Part shown: piece by piece, positions 13,601 to 25,375 of the stretch | Layout: every line of letters starts with the position of its first letter | Position numbering within the stretch: the first letter of the stretch is position 1 | Assembly: GCA_963082875.1 (NCBI GenBank) | Contig: OY720102.1 | Location: forward strand, 372,001-436,000 | DNA length: 64,000 nt | Origin: Corella eumyota | Lineage: Eukaryota; Chordata; Ascidiacea; Phlebobranchia; Corellidae | Direction of reading: 5' to 3' | The notes under the pieces: generated by a model | What the model was told of the DNA's origin: nothing | Seen by the model: only the letters and a program-made list of their open reading frames with translations | Databases searched by the model: none | Made by a program: the position numbers and the translations under genes

Positions 13601-16600
13601 CTAAAACCTAAAGTCCTGGGTTGAATTACTACTGCTGAACAGTTAAAATGTACTTGATCACCACCAAAGGTTCTGAGTTTAACTCCCACTGCTGGTATGT
13701 CGTTATATCCTCAAGTAAGATGCTAATCTGCCTAACTATTAGAATAATAATCAATCTAACAACAAATAAAATGAATTAAACAACATATTCAAACAGCAAA
13801 TGCAAAACTGGCATTTGGAGTTAATAAAGATGCCCTTTAATTAGATTGCAATATGTAACTTATCATATTGAGGATAAATCAACAATACATAAACTATTTC
13901 AAATGCTAACAGGAATCCCGATCAACGAAGCGATGAAATGTGAGCTGGTCAGACTTTTATGCGACAACAACAATGAAATAACAGAGAAAGCAAAACTTAT
14001 CCTCGAAGTGAGGCTCGGGATCGACTCGTGGGATAGGTTATTAGGGGAGTTGAGTGACATGGCAGGAGGGGAGGTGGTCCAGCACCCCACAGTGAGGATA
14101 AAGCAAGAAAAAGAGGTTTATGGGGATGTTGAAGACAGGATTAATAAAGTGAGGTTACAGTTAAAAATAAATAAATTTCTGTATATAAAAAAATTTAAAT
14201 ATTCAAGTAGAAAAATTATTAAAACTTTAATTTCGTAAAGTTTAGAAAAGAAAAGAAAATTTTAGACATTTTTTTCAAACAAAAGTTAGCAAATATTTAA
14301 ATTAAATTGGGCAGGAATATATATTAAACAGAATTGAAAATGTGGGTAAACAGATAAAAAGATAAATAAATAATTTCAAAAAAGTTAATGTAGCAAAATT
14401 TCAATTCAAAAAAGTCAAAAACTTTAAATAAACAAAAATTTTACAAAATATATGTTAAGTCAATTATGAGTTTTGCTAATATTTAATTAACTTACCTTTC
14501 AGTTAAAATATAATTATAAAAAATGACACGACAAAAACTTAAATAACTCAAACAAAGATAACAATGCACTCATGTGTATTTAAACACCAGACCTCAACTA
14601 CTTAACCAATATTTACAAATTCAACAACAAAAGTTTAAACGTTTGATTCCAGTTCTTAACAAAACAAAACATTTACTCCCAAAACAAATATTTTTATTCA
14701 AGTTTAATTCCATAATTCCAGCTAAGATAACAAACCTTATGTTGTGTACTTTACTGTATTGTGTGTTAAGACCTAATTCTGGTGTTTAATAAAAGTTTAA
14801 ATCTTAATCTTGTGGTTTATCTTAAAAGGTTTGAATAATAGAATTTGTTGCAAGATTTTATCTAAGTAAATAAAAAAAGTTTCTAAAGAGAGCAAGTTCA
14901 AAATTATGTTAAAATATTTATAGAGTAAAAAAAGTCAATTTTTAATTGTTCAAAATGCAATATAAAAGTTAAAAATAGAAAATAACTTAGATTTAGAATA
15001 AAATCAATTGATCAACCTAAAGAATTTTATAAAAAAAAACAAGATAGAAAAGATAATAAACATAAAAGAAAGCTTAACAAACATAAAACAAAAAAAAAGG
15101 TTGAAGAAAAGGTCAATCCCTAATCGATTTGAGTTTAAAAACAATCTTTTTCACTAGGGGGAGCTAACGCTTGCCAACAAACCCCACCTAGCGCAGAGAT
15201 ACGGTTACGAAGTAGTCCCCGATATACGATCAAGCGAACGATCGCTTCGTCGAAAGTCGTCAATGTTTGGTAAATCGAGGGAAAGTGTTCATTCAATAAA
15301 CAGGGGGCGAAAGATGAGCGATAATATTGTGACAACTACTCATAAGGATAGGTAAATATCATAAACTTTAAATTTACTTTAATACTACACTAGATTAAAC
15401 TAATGGTAATAAAACTGCTTTAATTGTTACAACTACTTATAAAGATGGGTACTAGATTTGATTTATTACAGTTTCAGTATATATAATAAAATGGTATTAT
15501 AGAGTGAAAAAAGAAACTAATACAATTTTAATTTGTATTTATAGTTAAATTTTGATTAAAATCACATATTTACGTAAGAAAGTTTACCGTTAATAAGCTA
15601 CATATAATGACAATAGTCCACCAAAACCAACATCAAATTTTAAATATTTTATATAAGAAATTTAATGTACAAACCATAAAAATCAAAGTAAAAAAGATTA
15701 AAAAACAAATTTAATATAACCAGTAACAATTTAATTTTTTTTGAATTTTTAACAATTTTAACTAAATCCAAGTAATAAATCAAAAATAAAACCAAGGAAA
15801 CCCAACTTTAACAAATAAATAAAACCTCAAATATTATAAAAATTTAAAACCAGTTTAATTTAACCCAGACCCAAAATTATCAAACACAAAAACGTGATCG
15901 TGACCCCTCCTCGTGAAATAATCCTGCAAGAACAAGAAGAAAGAAACCAAGTTCAGGAACGTAAATATTCGAGACCTAAAATAAAATGGGAGAAAGAAAA
16001 AAATAAAAAAAAGTAAAAACTTAATTAATTAAAAAATTATTTTTTTTACTCGTTAAAATTTATAAAAAAAGCAAATAGTTAATTTGTAATTAAAATTATT
16101 GTAATTAATTATTAATTAAATTATAGGAAAACAATTGACATTATAAAGAGGCTAAAAATGACTCAAAAATTGAATCAAACAACTTCACAATCTACAATTA
16201 CTAGCAGTAAGAATATAAAACATTAAAAAAAGAGTTTTATCAAAAATATATCAACCCATAAGTTAAATCACTATTTAACAAACGCCTTTAGCATTTTATA
16301 TTAAAATAACTGTAGCATAATATGTACATACACCATTTTAGTTTTTATAAACCAATTTATTTATTTTAAATAGTTGGGTTTGGTGACCATGCCATACTTA
16401 AAATCTTTATGTAAACATTATTACCTTTGGTATGTTTTAAATCATAAAATTGATTTTGTCATTTTTTCCCGTCGCATTGTTGTAATATTAATTGTATATC
16501 GTATTTATTATTTACTTTTATCAATGTGCGGAAAACCAAAATAAAAAAAAACACTAATTTATTTATAACTTTCACAAGTTCATTTGTGTTTGATAAATAT

Positions 16601-19600
16601 GATGAAACAAAGGAACCAAAAACACAATTTCCTATACTTCCACCAATCAAACAAAGTGATGTCACCATTATCATAATTAATTAAATAAAAAAAACAATTA
16701 TTTATATATACAAACTAATTAATTTAAAAAAGCATAATTAAAATTAACAATTATTTAAAAGTCGACACTTTAAAAATGTCGTAAAAACAAAATTTAATAT
16801 TTTAGAACCATCGTTGAAAGTCGAGAAAAAAACTGAACAAAATTCACAACTCCTGTTGCCTAATTTACACCAAAAGTCACAACTCTTGTTGCCTAATTTG
16901 CAACAACAATCGCAATTTAAACTAGGTAAGTTTAAATAAAGCAAAAAAATTATTTATTGATATTAAATATATAAAATACTCAAAAATATTAATTAATTAA
17001 CACCAAAATCTGACTGTTAAATTTGGATTTTATTAACTTCTTAAATAAAACACTTTTTACCATTATTACATCACCAACGTCACTGTTTATTTGTTTATTA
17101 CTTCAAATATTTGAAGTTAATTGTTTAATCACAATCGTGTGCTTGTTTATTTACATAGAGTACTCATAAGTGCTGTTGTGGTCCTTATCTTTAACTGGTT
17201 TCTAACCTAAGTTGTTTTATTTTTAAAAAAAGTTTGTACGTTATTAGTTTAAATAAATTTTCCAGTGAAAAAGAGTTATTAATATTAATTGTTTTTAATT
17301 GTTGTTTATTATTTTATCTTAATTAAAAATCAGATTTTGGATAATATACTTACTTATTTAAATTATTTAAGATGAATAATTAAAGATAATTACAGATGGA
17401 AGATAATTTATAAAGAGTTAACTATAGGTTGTATTACAAAACTAATAAATATTGATTTTAATAAGTCTATAAACAATAAAAAAACATTTGATGTTAAAAA
17501 ATGTTAAAACCAATATCACAAAACCATTTAAATTTAATCTTAATTAATTTTCCCAGGACTTTAGAAACAAAAAAAAACTAAATTTAACTTTAACAGAATC
17601 TGAACAGAAACTCGACCAAATCCAACTTCCAAGAATTGGAAGCCAAACTTCGCATATTACTATCTCAGGTTCAACTATGGCTTTAAAATCACAATTTGAC
17701 CTAACTTCAATTAAATCAAGTATTAGTGTTGCCGATGATAAAACCAACAGCAGTATTTCAGTGGAAAGGAGTAAGGAAATAAAAATGATTAGGAAAAAGT
17801 TTAGTTTTTTAAAATAAATTCTGAGTAACATTAAGAAAAAACAAATTTTTTGTTTTTTTAAAATATAAAACATTGTTTTAGAGGAACAACCAATAATGCA
17901 CCATTATGATGTCATACCCAGCATCCAATCACATCAAAGCAAGGATTCAAATCTTACCCAATCAGGTAACAGAATTTGTTAATTAGAATTTTGTAACAAA
18001 TTAGTTAAAAATTAAATCAAGTTTTCGCAACTAACCAACGCCCAAGATTCAGGAGTTGAAACCATGACGAGCTGCACCACTAAAAGCTTGGAATCAAACG
18101 AAGTTCTCGCAGAAAAATTCAAGCAAAGTATGAAAAATTTCACAAGTTTTAACACACTAGTAACAGCCCAGTTTAAACTAGAACAAATGACAAAATTAAA
18201 TCTATTTTTTTTCTTATAACAATCAAAGATAAAACAAGCAAATTTTTCTTTAAAATCAATTACTAAACTTAATTTTAATCTTTTTAGTTAAGCCCGATAA
18301 ACTTTCTGAAACAACTTTGTCCGAACAAAAATTAAATGTTGAGGATAAAGTCACAAAAGAGGATAAAGTCTTAGAACCAAATAAAGATGACATAGATTGG
18401 AGGGAGAAGTTGTTAAAATTAAAAAACAAGAAAAAGAAAGGTGACTTTAAATTTAAGGCAAAATTTTGTTGGCGATATATTGACACCTTTTCAACAGACC
18501 AATATTAAATTAAATAAATTTTACCTCATCAGTTTATTAAACCATATACTTAGCAAAAGTAGTTTAGATATAACTTAGTAAAATTTTAAAATCTAGAATA
18601 AAAAACTTTAAACTTACCATAAATCCATTTTAAATTAATTTCTACTTTGCGTAAATTCCTTCTTTTCCATTTAGAGTTCCAGGTGAAACATTCCTCAACA
18701 TCCCAGGTCATAAACAAAAAGAAACAAAAACAGATCATCAGAAGAAGGTTAACCCAGGAATCTCTATTGCCTCCTAGTGAACAAACTACTCCGAAAAAGA
18801 TTGTTAATCAAGCGTACTCCAAATCTTTTGTACTGCCAAGTCGAATTTATTCTTCTGTTTCTAAAAATGGAGCAAACAGGTAATTAAATGTTATAATGTA
18901 AGAAAAAAACTAAAATTAATCACAGTTCAACTAATACAACTTAATTTGTAGCAAATTCTAATAAACAAGTAATTGGTTGTCGGTAGATTAAAGATTTATT
19001 TGCCTATCTTTTACTAAAGGGTGCTACAACATTACAGAAGTTGAAATCAAACTTAAGACCTCAAAACTTACAACATGCTAACAGTGGGAATTAAACCCAT
19101 GACCATATATATGTGAATGTAACTTAAACTTAACCTATTAAATAAAATGTTATTATGACATCACAGATACAGTGCTGTTGCAATGAAATGTTTGGACAAA
19201 AAAGTTCAAGAGAAGCGACACGATGTGTCTCGAGAATGGGGACTTCCCTCAGTACCTGCAACTGGTGATATTAACAACAGAAGATTACTTAACAAATTAT
19301 CATTGAAAACAAACAAACAAAAAGACAATCGACTTTTAGACATCACAATTGAGAACAATCAACTGATTGAAAAGTTAAGAAACCGACAACTTAATTACCC
19401 GGTTAAAACTGATGTTTCAACGTCAAAGCAATTGTCAAAGATTCAAAACAAAGCTTTGGAAAAAGAGAGAGAACAAAAAAAAAGGGAAAGGAGAGAACAA
19501 AACCAAGATGAAGATAACGACAGAAAGTCAATTACAATAAAACTTCCAACAAGTGACGCTTGGTGCGAATGGGAAACCCCCAATGGACCCCCAGTTTCAC

Positions 19601-19614
19601 CCATCGGGGTCTAG
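1613..19614 (+). CDS. Large WD40-repeat protein, WDR87/WDR97-like, ~30 exons
   Basis: Phase-consistent exons: 1613-1700, 2354-2413, 3193-3347, 3449-3540, 4295-4553, 4684-4820, 5384-5611, 6095-6298, 6763-6930, 7316-7430, 7804-7863, 8407-8690, 9085-9269, 9810-10022, 10195-10291, 10404-11128, 11781-12375, 12786-12948, 13349-13517, 13845-14148, 15158-15351, 15869-16012, 16127-16206, 16806-16925, 17557-17770, 17882-17965, 18047-18127, 18288-18440, 18675-18879, 19167-19614; about 2,000 residues. The first half shows WD-type blades (DGSIRIWCLETF, DGVVKIWDKENR, HRGPITGLIAHP). Then come a charged low-complexity linker, a helical HEAT-like region (exons 12786-14148) and a Lys/Glu-rich coiled-coil tail. 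This layout fits the vertebrate WDR87/WDR97 group, some of which are testis- or cilium-linked; the orthology is inferred. The 5' end is incomplete: no ATG exon was found before 1613. Exon 16806-16925 ends in phase 1 but exon 17557 starts in phase 0, so a small exon or other junction is missing there. Confidence 0.8.
2500..2570 (-). repeat. tRNA-like repeat fragment
   Basis: On the minus strand a B-box-like GTTCGAATCACGG is followed by CAATGCC. A sister copy lies at 2676-2740. The T-arm does not pair properly, so this is a decayed tRNA-derived repeat in an intron of the WD40 gene and not a tRNA gene. Confidence 0.4.
2676..2740 (-). repeat. tRNA-like repeat fragment, second copy
   Basis: It shares the GGCATTG...CTCGAAC layout of the copy at 2500-2570. 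The minus-strand B-box-like GTTCGAGTCCC is present, but no full cloverleaf can be drawn. Confidence 0.4.
2960..3175. repeat. Diverged ~30-bp tandem array with CRE-like cores
   Basis: Degenerate units built on ACGTCACAAACACCAA recur about seven times just upstream of exon 3193-3347 of the WD40 gene. Several units contain the palindrome TGACGTCA. Confidence 0.6.
4940..4990 (-). repeat. SINE head fragment
   Basis: The minus strand shows a B-box-like GGGTTTGATTCC with weak similarity to the SINE head. It lies in a WD40-gene intron. Confidence 0.35.
6449..6682 (+). mobile_element. tRNA-derived SINE (Cics-1-like), 5' truncated
   Basis: It begins inside the B-box (AATCCCCACTGCTC), runs through the shared body (GAGCCAGCACTTAATCAG, GGGCAATTATAATC, GACTGGGTTGGAGTAAC) and ends at an A-rich tail. 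The A-box half is missing. Confidence 0.85.
7205..7258 (-). repeat. SINE head fragment
   Basis: On the minus strand a decayed A-box region (GCATAGTGGTTAGAAC) leads into an ATCAGGTC segment. Only the tRNA-like head is present. Confidence 0.4.
7481..7766 (+). mobile_element. tRNA-derived SINE (Cics-1-like), near full length
   Basis: The head CCGGCAGTGTGGTGTAGTGG carries a Pol III A-box (TGGTGTAGTGG), and a B-box (GGTTCAATCTCC) follows. The ~280-bp body ends near AGGATAAAG with an A-rich tail. It sits in the WD40-gene intron after exon 7316-7430. Confidence 0.9.
8100..8265 (+). repeat. R2 repeat family copy (unnamed, ~170 bp)
   Basis: It shares with five other places in the window the blocks GTTTTAAATCATTAAATTGA, TTGTTGTAATATTAATTGTA and TTTATCAATGCGCGAAAAAC. 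There is no coding capacity and no Pol III boxes were seen. It could be a MITE or a SINE tail. Confidence 0.75.
9370..9662 (-). mobile_element. tRNA-derived SINE (Cics-1-like), near full length
   Basis: Minus orientation: the T-rich tail complement comes first, then TTATCCTTAATGTGGG, the shared body, and the head complement ending CCACGCTGCGG. It lies in a WD40-gene intron. Confidence 0.88.
11138..11443 (-). mobile_element. tRNA-derived SINE with short internal duplication
   Basis: A full-length minus-oriented copy lies 10 bases after exon 10404-11128. The segment GCGCTACAGCATGAGATCA occurs twice in tandem (11339-11385), a private duplication absent from other copies here. Confidence 0.88.
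12988..13205 (+). mobile_element. tRNA-derived SINE, diverged
   Basis: The head (GGAAGTGTGGTGTAAGAAC) and B-box (GGTTTGATTCCC) are recognisable. The body is shortened and more diverged than the other copies, suggesting an older insertion. Confidence 0.75.
13620..13735 (+). repeat. SINE fragment, decayed
   Basis: A B-box-like GAGTTTAACTCCCACTGCTG is followed by a degraded GTCGTTATATCCTCAAGTAAG segment corresponding to the early SINE body. Confidence 0.45.
16370..16555 (+). repeat. R2 repeat family copy
   Basis: A longer copy: it begins GGGTTTGGTGACCATGCCAT, then carries the shared AAATTGATTTTGTCATTTTT, GTATATCGTATTTATTATTT and TTTATCAATGTGCGGAAAAC blocks and a final A-run. Confidence 0.8.
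19010..19115 (-). repeat. SINE head fragments, decayed
   Basis: Two minus-oriented B-box-like pieces follow each other: TTGAAATCAAACTTAAGACC and GGGAATTAAACCCATGACC. They lie just upstream of the last WD40-gene exon. Confidence 0.4.
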
Positions 19615-19700
19615 AGTTTGGTTTCCACTGTCAGAGTTATTTAAATCATGTTTTTAGTAATACTGTTATTAATATTTTGTATAAAAATCAAAACAAATTT

Positions 19701-19706
19701 AATAAA
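19701..19706 (+). terminator. Poly(A) signal of the WD40 gene
   Basis: AATAAA lies 87 bases after the stop codon of the WD40 gene. Confidence 0.6.
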
Positions 19707-20777
19707 AATTTTAATTTAAAATTCAACTCCATTTGACTAGTTATCAAATATAATAATAAGCAGTTAACTAAATACCAGCCTACCAAAGTTAACTTATTAT
19801 TGTTAAAATCCAACTACAACCAATACTACAGAGACTTAACTTTTTCTATGCTAGTGATTTGCACTAAAAAAATTTGAGTAATTTTTTAAACGAACTCTAA
19901 CAAGTTATCTTAACTTCCCAGTTTCAGTTAAATTTACTCCATTTTTTGATAAATTTTAAAGTAATTTACACTGGCTATATAGATATCAAAACCATACAGT
20001 TCTAATGTCAAAACTATACAAATATTAAACTATTGTTTAGTATTATTATAATATAGATGCAACACTGTTATATTTTAGATATATTAACAGTCATTTAAAT
20101 AAAATTAATGCTAATTAGTTTAAGAATAAGAACTAAACACATTACTCAAATGCCTTAAGTTTAAAACTGCTTTGATAACTTGGTATAATACAAAACGCAA
20201 CAACACCCTATAATTAACAAAATAAAGTATTATTTATGTTTAAAAATAATATTTAAAATAACTAAACGTATTTTATTTACCTTAAAATTGAGTTTTTTTT
20301 TTAATTTTCTTCTTTTAAATCCTTAAAACTGCACGTGTTTATAAAAGCGCATTTTCTTTCGAATAAAAGTTGCGCACGAGTGATCACAAATATAAACAAA
20401 CCATGTTTATCCTCAATGTATATATTAATTTATTAACTTACAAAGTTTTTTTATATGCTTTACACGCGTACTGACTTCAACTAAGTATTTTAATACAAAT
20501 TTGTTTCCAACGCTAGCTAAAAAAAAACAAAAACTATTCTTTTTACAAGGTGCGTTAATAGAAAACTAAATATCTTCCACAAAAACTTATTTTTTACTAC
20601 AAAAACTTAACCTAATATTTTACTACAAAAACTTCTGACCTAGCTCATAAACAATGTTTATTATTTTTTAAAAGTGTATTATCTAGATATTAGACAAGAC
20701 TTTAACACACTTTAAACTTTTAACCATTAGTCGAAAAAAAAGTTCAGTTAATTCCAAATATTTGTCTTAGTTAATGT
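19707..20777. other. Gene-free AT-rich stretch
   Basis: This is convergent-gene spacer between the WD40 gene (+) and MED29 (-). It holds only simple AT-rich sequence and a short doubled ACTACAAAAACTT motif near 20,600-20,635. Confidence 0.5.
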
Positions 20778-20785
20778 AATTTAAC

Positions 20786-21335
20786 CATAGGTGGGCACAG
20801 TTAAACGAAAAAGCAACTTCGTTAAATGGTTATTCGTTACGCATAACAGTAACTTCGCTAACGTGTTTTCGTTAAATTAAACCAAGTGTAACGGAAGTTA
20901 TCGTTAAACGTTAACGTTAAAATTTAATTAAAACAAACAAAGAAATTACCTTTTTTATAAAAAAAGATTTAAAAAAATAGTTTTTTTCTTAATCGATGTT
21001 TTAACTAGACGAAAATGGTTTAGAAGAAGTTTTTAAAACTGGCATAGGCCTAATGCCCAAATAACAGTGGCCTGATAGTAATTACTTACATTGTTTAAAA
21101 ATTGCGACGATTAAACCCGATAAACGGCGATTTTCAACATATATATTCCTTATATTACCATGGATTTACTTGTAAAATATTGAGTTAACGGGATTAATTT
21201 AACGGAAGTACAATTTAACGAAAGTTAACAGGTCCGATAACGATTTTTAAAATTAACTTAAAAGTTAAATTTTAACAAAAAAATTAACTTCGCTATTTTA
21301 CGTTTAACGCATTAACGATTTGGTGCCCACCTTTG
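20786..21335. mobile_element. Non-autonomous hAT-like DNA element with 8-bp TSD
   Basis: The ends are CATAGGTGGGCAC (left) and GTGCCCACCTTTG (right), inverted repeats with the CA...TG ends typical of hAT elements. They are flanked on both sides by AATTTAAC (20778-20785 and 21336-21343), an 8-bp target duplication as hAT transposases make. The 550-bp interior has many GTTAACG-type palindromes and no transposase frame. Confidence 0.85.
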
Positions 21336-21545
21336 AATTTAACATACATAAAACAATGCAAACATATTAACCAATTCACAAACAACAACACGTATGGGAA
21401 TATCGAATATTTATAGCCATCTTATAGCATATACATTTGGCAGTTATAACAAGGATAATAATTGTTCTGCTAAACTTTTTACGCAACCCAAATTTTTTAA
21501 TTTGAGCTTAAGAAATCAAGAATTTTGATTAACTTTTTGTTAATA

Positions 21546-24147
21546 TCATGAAGCAGGCAAAGTTGGATGAGTAGTTTGTTGTTCCATTAATTTTGTGCAA
21601 CAATTTAAAAGCGAATCGTGGATTTCTTTGGCGCATAAAAGTTGGTGCTCTACATTTTGAACATAGGATCCGTACAACTAAAATAAGAACAGATATCAAA
21701 CATTATAAGACAGAAAAAACATTAGAAACTAAGAATAATGTACCTAAAACAAAAAATGAAAAATAAGTATTCCAAATCGTATACAATCGACATTTTTTTT
21801 TGTATTTGTTCACCCACAATCTGAAAGGACATCAAAACCAAAACATAGAGTAACATTAGTTACTCCGACCCAGTCTCGAGTTGCCTTTAGCAGGTTGGGA
21901 TATTATGGATTATAATTACCTGATAATTAAGCTGCTGATTGGTTTTAAACTTGGCAGAAGTTCATACTGTTTATAGCTTTTTACTCAAATGTGCTAAGGC
22001 ATGGGTTAAATCGGGGAATTCAAACATAAAACCAAAGTGTTCTAACCACTTCATCACACAGCCAGTATAAATATATAAATAATCCTATAAGAACAAATAC
22101 CTGAGGTCCGTTAGCATCGGATTTAAAGTTGACGTTCATCATCAATGGAGCATGTTGAGTGCTCACCAGAGCCTGGGTTAGTTGGTGGTAGGCAAGGTTC
22201 TGTTGTAAAAATAATTAATTAAACACAACTTTATTTAAAACTTTTATTCTTAACATTTATATTTAACCCCAGCATATTGTAGTGGTAAGAACACTTGCTA
22301 CACTACATGAGGTCATGGGTTCGATCTCCACTGCTCTAAGGCACTATAAACAATATGAACTCCTGCTGAGCCAGTACTTGATAATCAATAATATCCAAAA
22401 CTGCTTTATGTTTAGGTTGTAAAGTCAACTTTCGCACATCGTAGATCAAGATATATATAAAAAAAAACTTACTAATTGAATTTCCAATTGATCGCACAGA
22501 CTATAAAAGTGTTCCAAACATTTATCAAATCTTGGTATGTTGCTGTTATTACCAACCTTCCTACAAAAATATGAATTTAGAAGATTTTTACTAACTCACA
22601 TTGAGGATAAACTTTAATACTTACTGCATTCCGTCCACTTTAACACTGACTTCAAAGTTGTGACTTGCAACCGCCATCAAGTTCTAAAATAAGAAAAATT
22701 GTTATTTTAAAATTAACATAAAGCATTTAATCATGTTTTTGTATTCGGAAATCTCAGAGCAGTAAAAATAATAAAAGATTTAACAAAAACAATGCCTTTA
22801 AATTCTTAAAAATATAAAATAATATCCACTTATAAACTTTTTTTTTTTGTTTTTTTGCGCATTAATGACAGTGAATAATAAGATATATAATAAATATTAC
22901 AACAATGCGACGGGAAAAAATGACAAAATCAATTTAATGATTTAAAACATGCCATAAATATTAACGTTTACATAAAGATTTTGTAGTATGTTATGGCATG
23001 GTCACCAAACCCAGAATATATTCTCATATATTGCACTAAGCACTGTTATATATGGATAGTGATTATAGAGTTAAGGTTGGGGTGTATACAGGGTTTGCAA
23101 AAAACAATGGAGTTTGAGTTTATGGACCGAAAACTTGAACAGAATTTAAAATTTATAAAAATCTTTTTAACTGACCACTAGTGATGCTTTTAAATCTGGT
23201 AATATGGCTTTCGCTTTCACAATTGGTCCAAATTGTTCTGGTTGACTGGGTGGAGCTTGTTGAGGGTTAGTAGGTCTGGAGGGGTAACCCCCTGGTACTG
23301 GGGCTCTCATGGGTCCCTGTGTAGGTTGTTGTTGTTGGGGGTGAGGCAGTCTTTGACCTTTAAAATAAAACTAGTTTACAAAAATCAAAATTTGGACATT
23401 TTTAATCTGAATAAATTCCACATTTTAAAAATTTGTTACAATTTACTTGTTAAAAACAATTTGGAATCTTGTAAATAAATTTATATCACAAAAACACATC
23501 TGTTGTTTAAAGGGTTAAAATCGACTTTAAAGAGTTAAGATTTTTTTTTTGTATATATCTTTATTCTTGATGTGGGAAAGTCGAATGCGCGACTTAAACA
23601 TAGAGTAACAACTGTTACTCTGACCCAGTTTTCAGTTGCCTTCAGCAGTTCGGAATATTTTAGATTATAATTGCCCGATAATTGAGCCGCTGATTAAGTA
23701 TTGACTCAGCAGGAGTTCATACCGTTTATAGCGCCTTACTAAAGGACGCTACAGCATGAGAGCAGTGGGAATTGAATCCACTTTAAGGTGGGGTAGCAAA
23801 TGTTCTTACCACTACACCACGCTGCCAGTTTTATCTCAGAAAGAAATATACAGCCGAAAACAAATCTGTTATTTAAAGAGTAAAAATCAAGTTTAGAGAG
23901 TTAAGATTCAAATTTAAATAATAAACCTAAACCCTATCTCTTTTTACAAAATTAGGGAAATTTTAATTTAAAAAAGTTCCATCTAAGTAATTCTTTTATA
24001 CATTGATCATATTCAGTTACAACCCCTAATTTGCTTTTGTGACTAATTCTTTATTTTTTTTTGTCGTTAATCTTTCTTACCTGGAACTTGCATTCTGTTC
24101 AATGAAACCCCTGTATTCCCATCCATTTGCCTTCTTATCGGAATCAT
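21546..24147 (-). CDS. MED29: Mediator complex subunit 29 (Intersex)
   Basis: Six exons with agreeing phases: 24081-24147 (ATG at 24147), 23176-23357, 22625-22683, 22473-22560, 22101-22199, 21546-21677 (stop TGA); 208 residues against 200 in human. A Gln/Pro-rich N-terminus is followed by KAKAILPDLKASLVNLMAV, the diagnostic RFDKCLEHFYSLCDQLE (human RFDKCLEEFYALCDQLE) and a C-terminal helix QLLCAKEIHDSLLNCC matching human ISCAKDIHTALLDCA. MED29 is a nuclear Mediator subunit that bridges transcription factors and RNA polymerase II; the Drosophila homologue is intersex. Two introns contain SINEs and one an R2 repeat. The family match is strong across the whole length and the exon junctions restore it without gaps. 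Confidence 0.95.
21793..22066 (-). mobile_element. tRNA-derived SINE, diverged, in MED29 intron
   Basis: The minus-oriented body GACCCAGTCTCGAGTTGCC and GATTATAATTACCTGATAAT are recognisable, as is the head complement ending CAGCCAGT. It is more diverged than most copies. Confidence 0.8.
22264..22466 (+). mobile_element. tRNA-derived SINE, internally shortened
   Basis: An intact-looking head (TTGTAGTGGTAAGAACAC) and B-box (GGGTTCGATCTCC) are followed by a body with internal deletions. It lies in a MED29 intron. Confidence 0.8.
22853..23014 (-). repeat. R2 repeat family copy in MED29 intron
   Basis: The minus-oriented blocks ATTACAACAATGCGACGGG, AATTTAATGATTTAAAACAT and ATGGCATGGTCACCAAACCC are shared with copies at 16,370 and 56,816. 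Confidence 0.8.
23540..23828 (-). mobile_element. tRNA-derived SINE, near full length, in MED29 intron 1
   Basis: The minus-oriented tail complement, the TTCTTGATGTGGGAAAG boundary, the shared body and the head complement ending CCACGCTGCCAG are all present. Confidence 0.87.
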
Positions 24148-25060
24148 ATTTAACAAGGTTTAAAATTACTTTTAATTACAAATAAATAAAACCCGTTCTA
24201 CTTAGTTGTGTGAAAATAAATCGGGTATCCCCCTAATGAATGCTTCAGCGCACCTACGTCATCGCTCGAAAATGTATATGGCCGCCATGCGCAATATGCC
24301 CGATACGGCCAGTATGCCTGATATACGCATAACATCTAAATTCTAGGCAGTCTATTAATTTTAACATATAAATAACGTGTAAAATAAATTGAATTTGATA
24401 CCTGATTAGACTTAAAGTAATTAATAACATTTGATCGCTACCAATACTTTCAATATAGAAACTTTAATGCCCAACAACATTTGTAAATACATCCTAATAT
24501 AACACATTACAAACTTATACCGGTTTTTATTACTATACACCCCTTAAGTTAAAAAAAAACTATAAATTATACAAAAACTATAAATTTTACAAACTTTAAA
24601 GTTGTCTAACGTTACATTCTAAAAGAGTAAGCAAGCCAAACATATATACCAACTAGTCAAAACTGAAACAAGCCAATCTCCATAACTAACTAGCTCTATT
24701 TAGTCTTCAACAAACAAGCCAAGCTATATAACAAACCAATTATATACCAAACAATCCAAGCTTTTTGAAACTAGCGCAAGACATCCACCTAAAAACCTAG
24801 AGAACAACCTAAAGGCAACGACATGCAAAAAGCCAAGCTTTACAACCAACTAGCTCTGAGTTCTATTACCAACTAGCTCTACTCAGTCTATAACCAACAA
24901 AACTAACTTAACACACAACTAAGGCAACACATCTACCGAAAAACATAGCGAGCGACCTAACTACTAAGACTAAAGCGCAAGACATCTACCACGAAACCTA
25001 GCTAGGGACATAACTACTAAAACAGACTCAAACTTTAAAACTATGCCAATTTAGGGAAAA
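24148..25060. other. MED29 promoter side and low-complexity spacer
   Basis: 24,148-24,340 is the 5' flank of MED29 and contains GC-richer, CpG-bearing sequence (ATGGCCGCCATGCGC). 24,620-25,020 is an A/C-rich stretch with irregularly repeated phrases such as ACCAACTAGCTCT and CAAGACATCTACC. No gene was seen. Confidence 0.5.
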
Positions 25061-25375
25061 ACAGTTCCTGCCATAGCGTAGGTGATCCGATATTCAAAAA
25101 AGCGAACAGTCGATCAAAGCCATCGGCCTAAAGGCACTACAAGCTGATCAGACGCGCTTATGAAACCAATGAATATCCACGTACGGAGAAGTGCTTGGCC
25201 TCTCATTTGTCGTTGGGAGGCCTCCCATTTAAACTTCACCAACTGTACGTTAAACGTCGAAATCTTGAGCCTAGGTTAAGCCTAAAATAAAGCTATTTGT
25301 GGTCCTTGCTAAAAGTTTCGCTTAAGCCTAAGTTAAAGCTTTAGTTAAGGGTTCGCTTAGCCTAAGCGAATTTTT
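25060..25375. other. GC-richer block with hairpins, unexplained
   Basis: This block stands out from the AT-rich surroundings. It holds the hairpin GGCCTCTC/GGGAGGCC with a ten-base loop (25197-25222), the small hairpin GCC-TAAA-GGC near 25130, and repeated inverted TAAGCCTAAG phrases ending in a T8 run near 25368-25376. There is no open frame and no internal Pol III B-box. It may be a structured RNA or a repeat relic. Confidence 0.3.
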
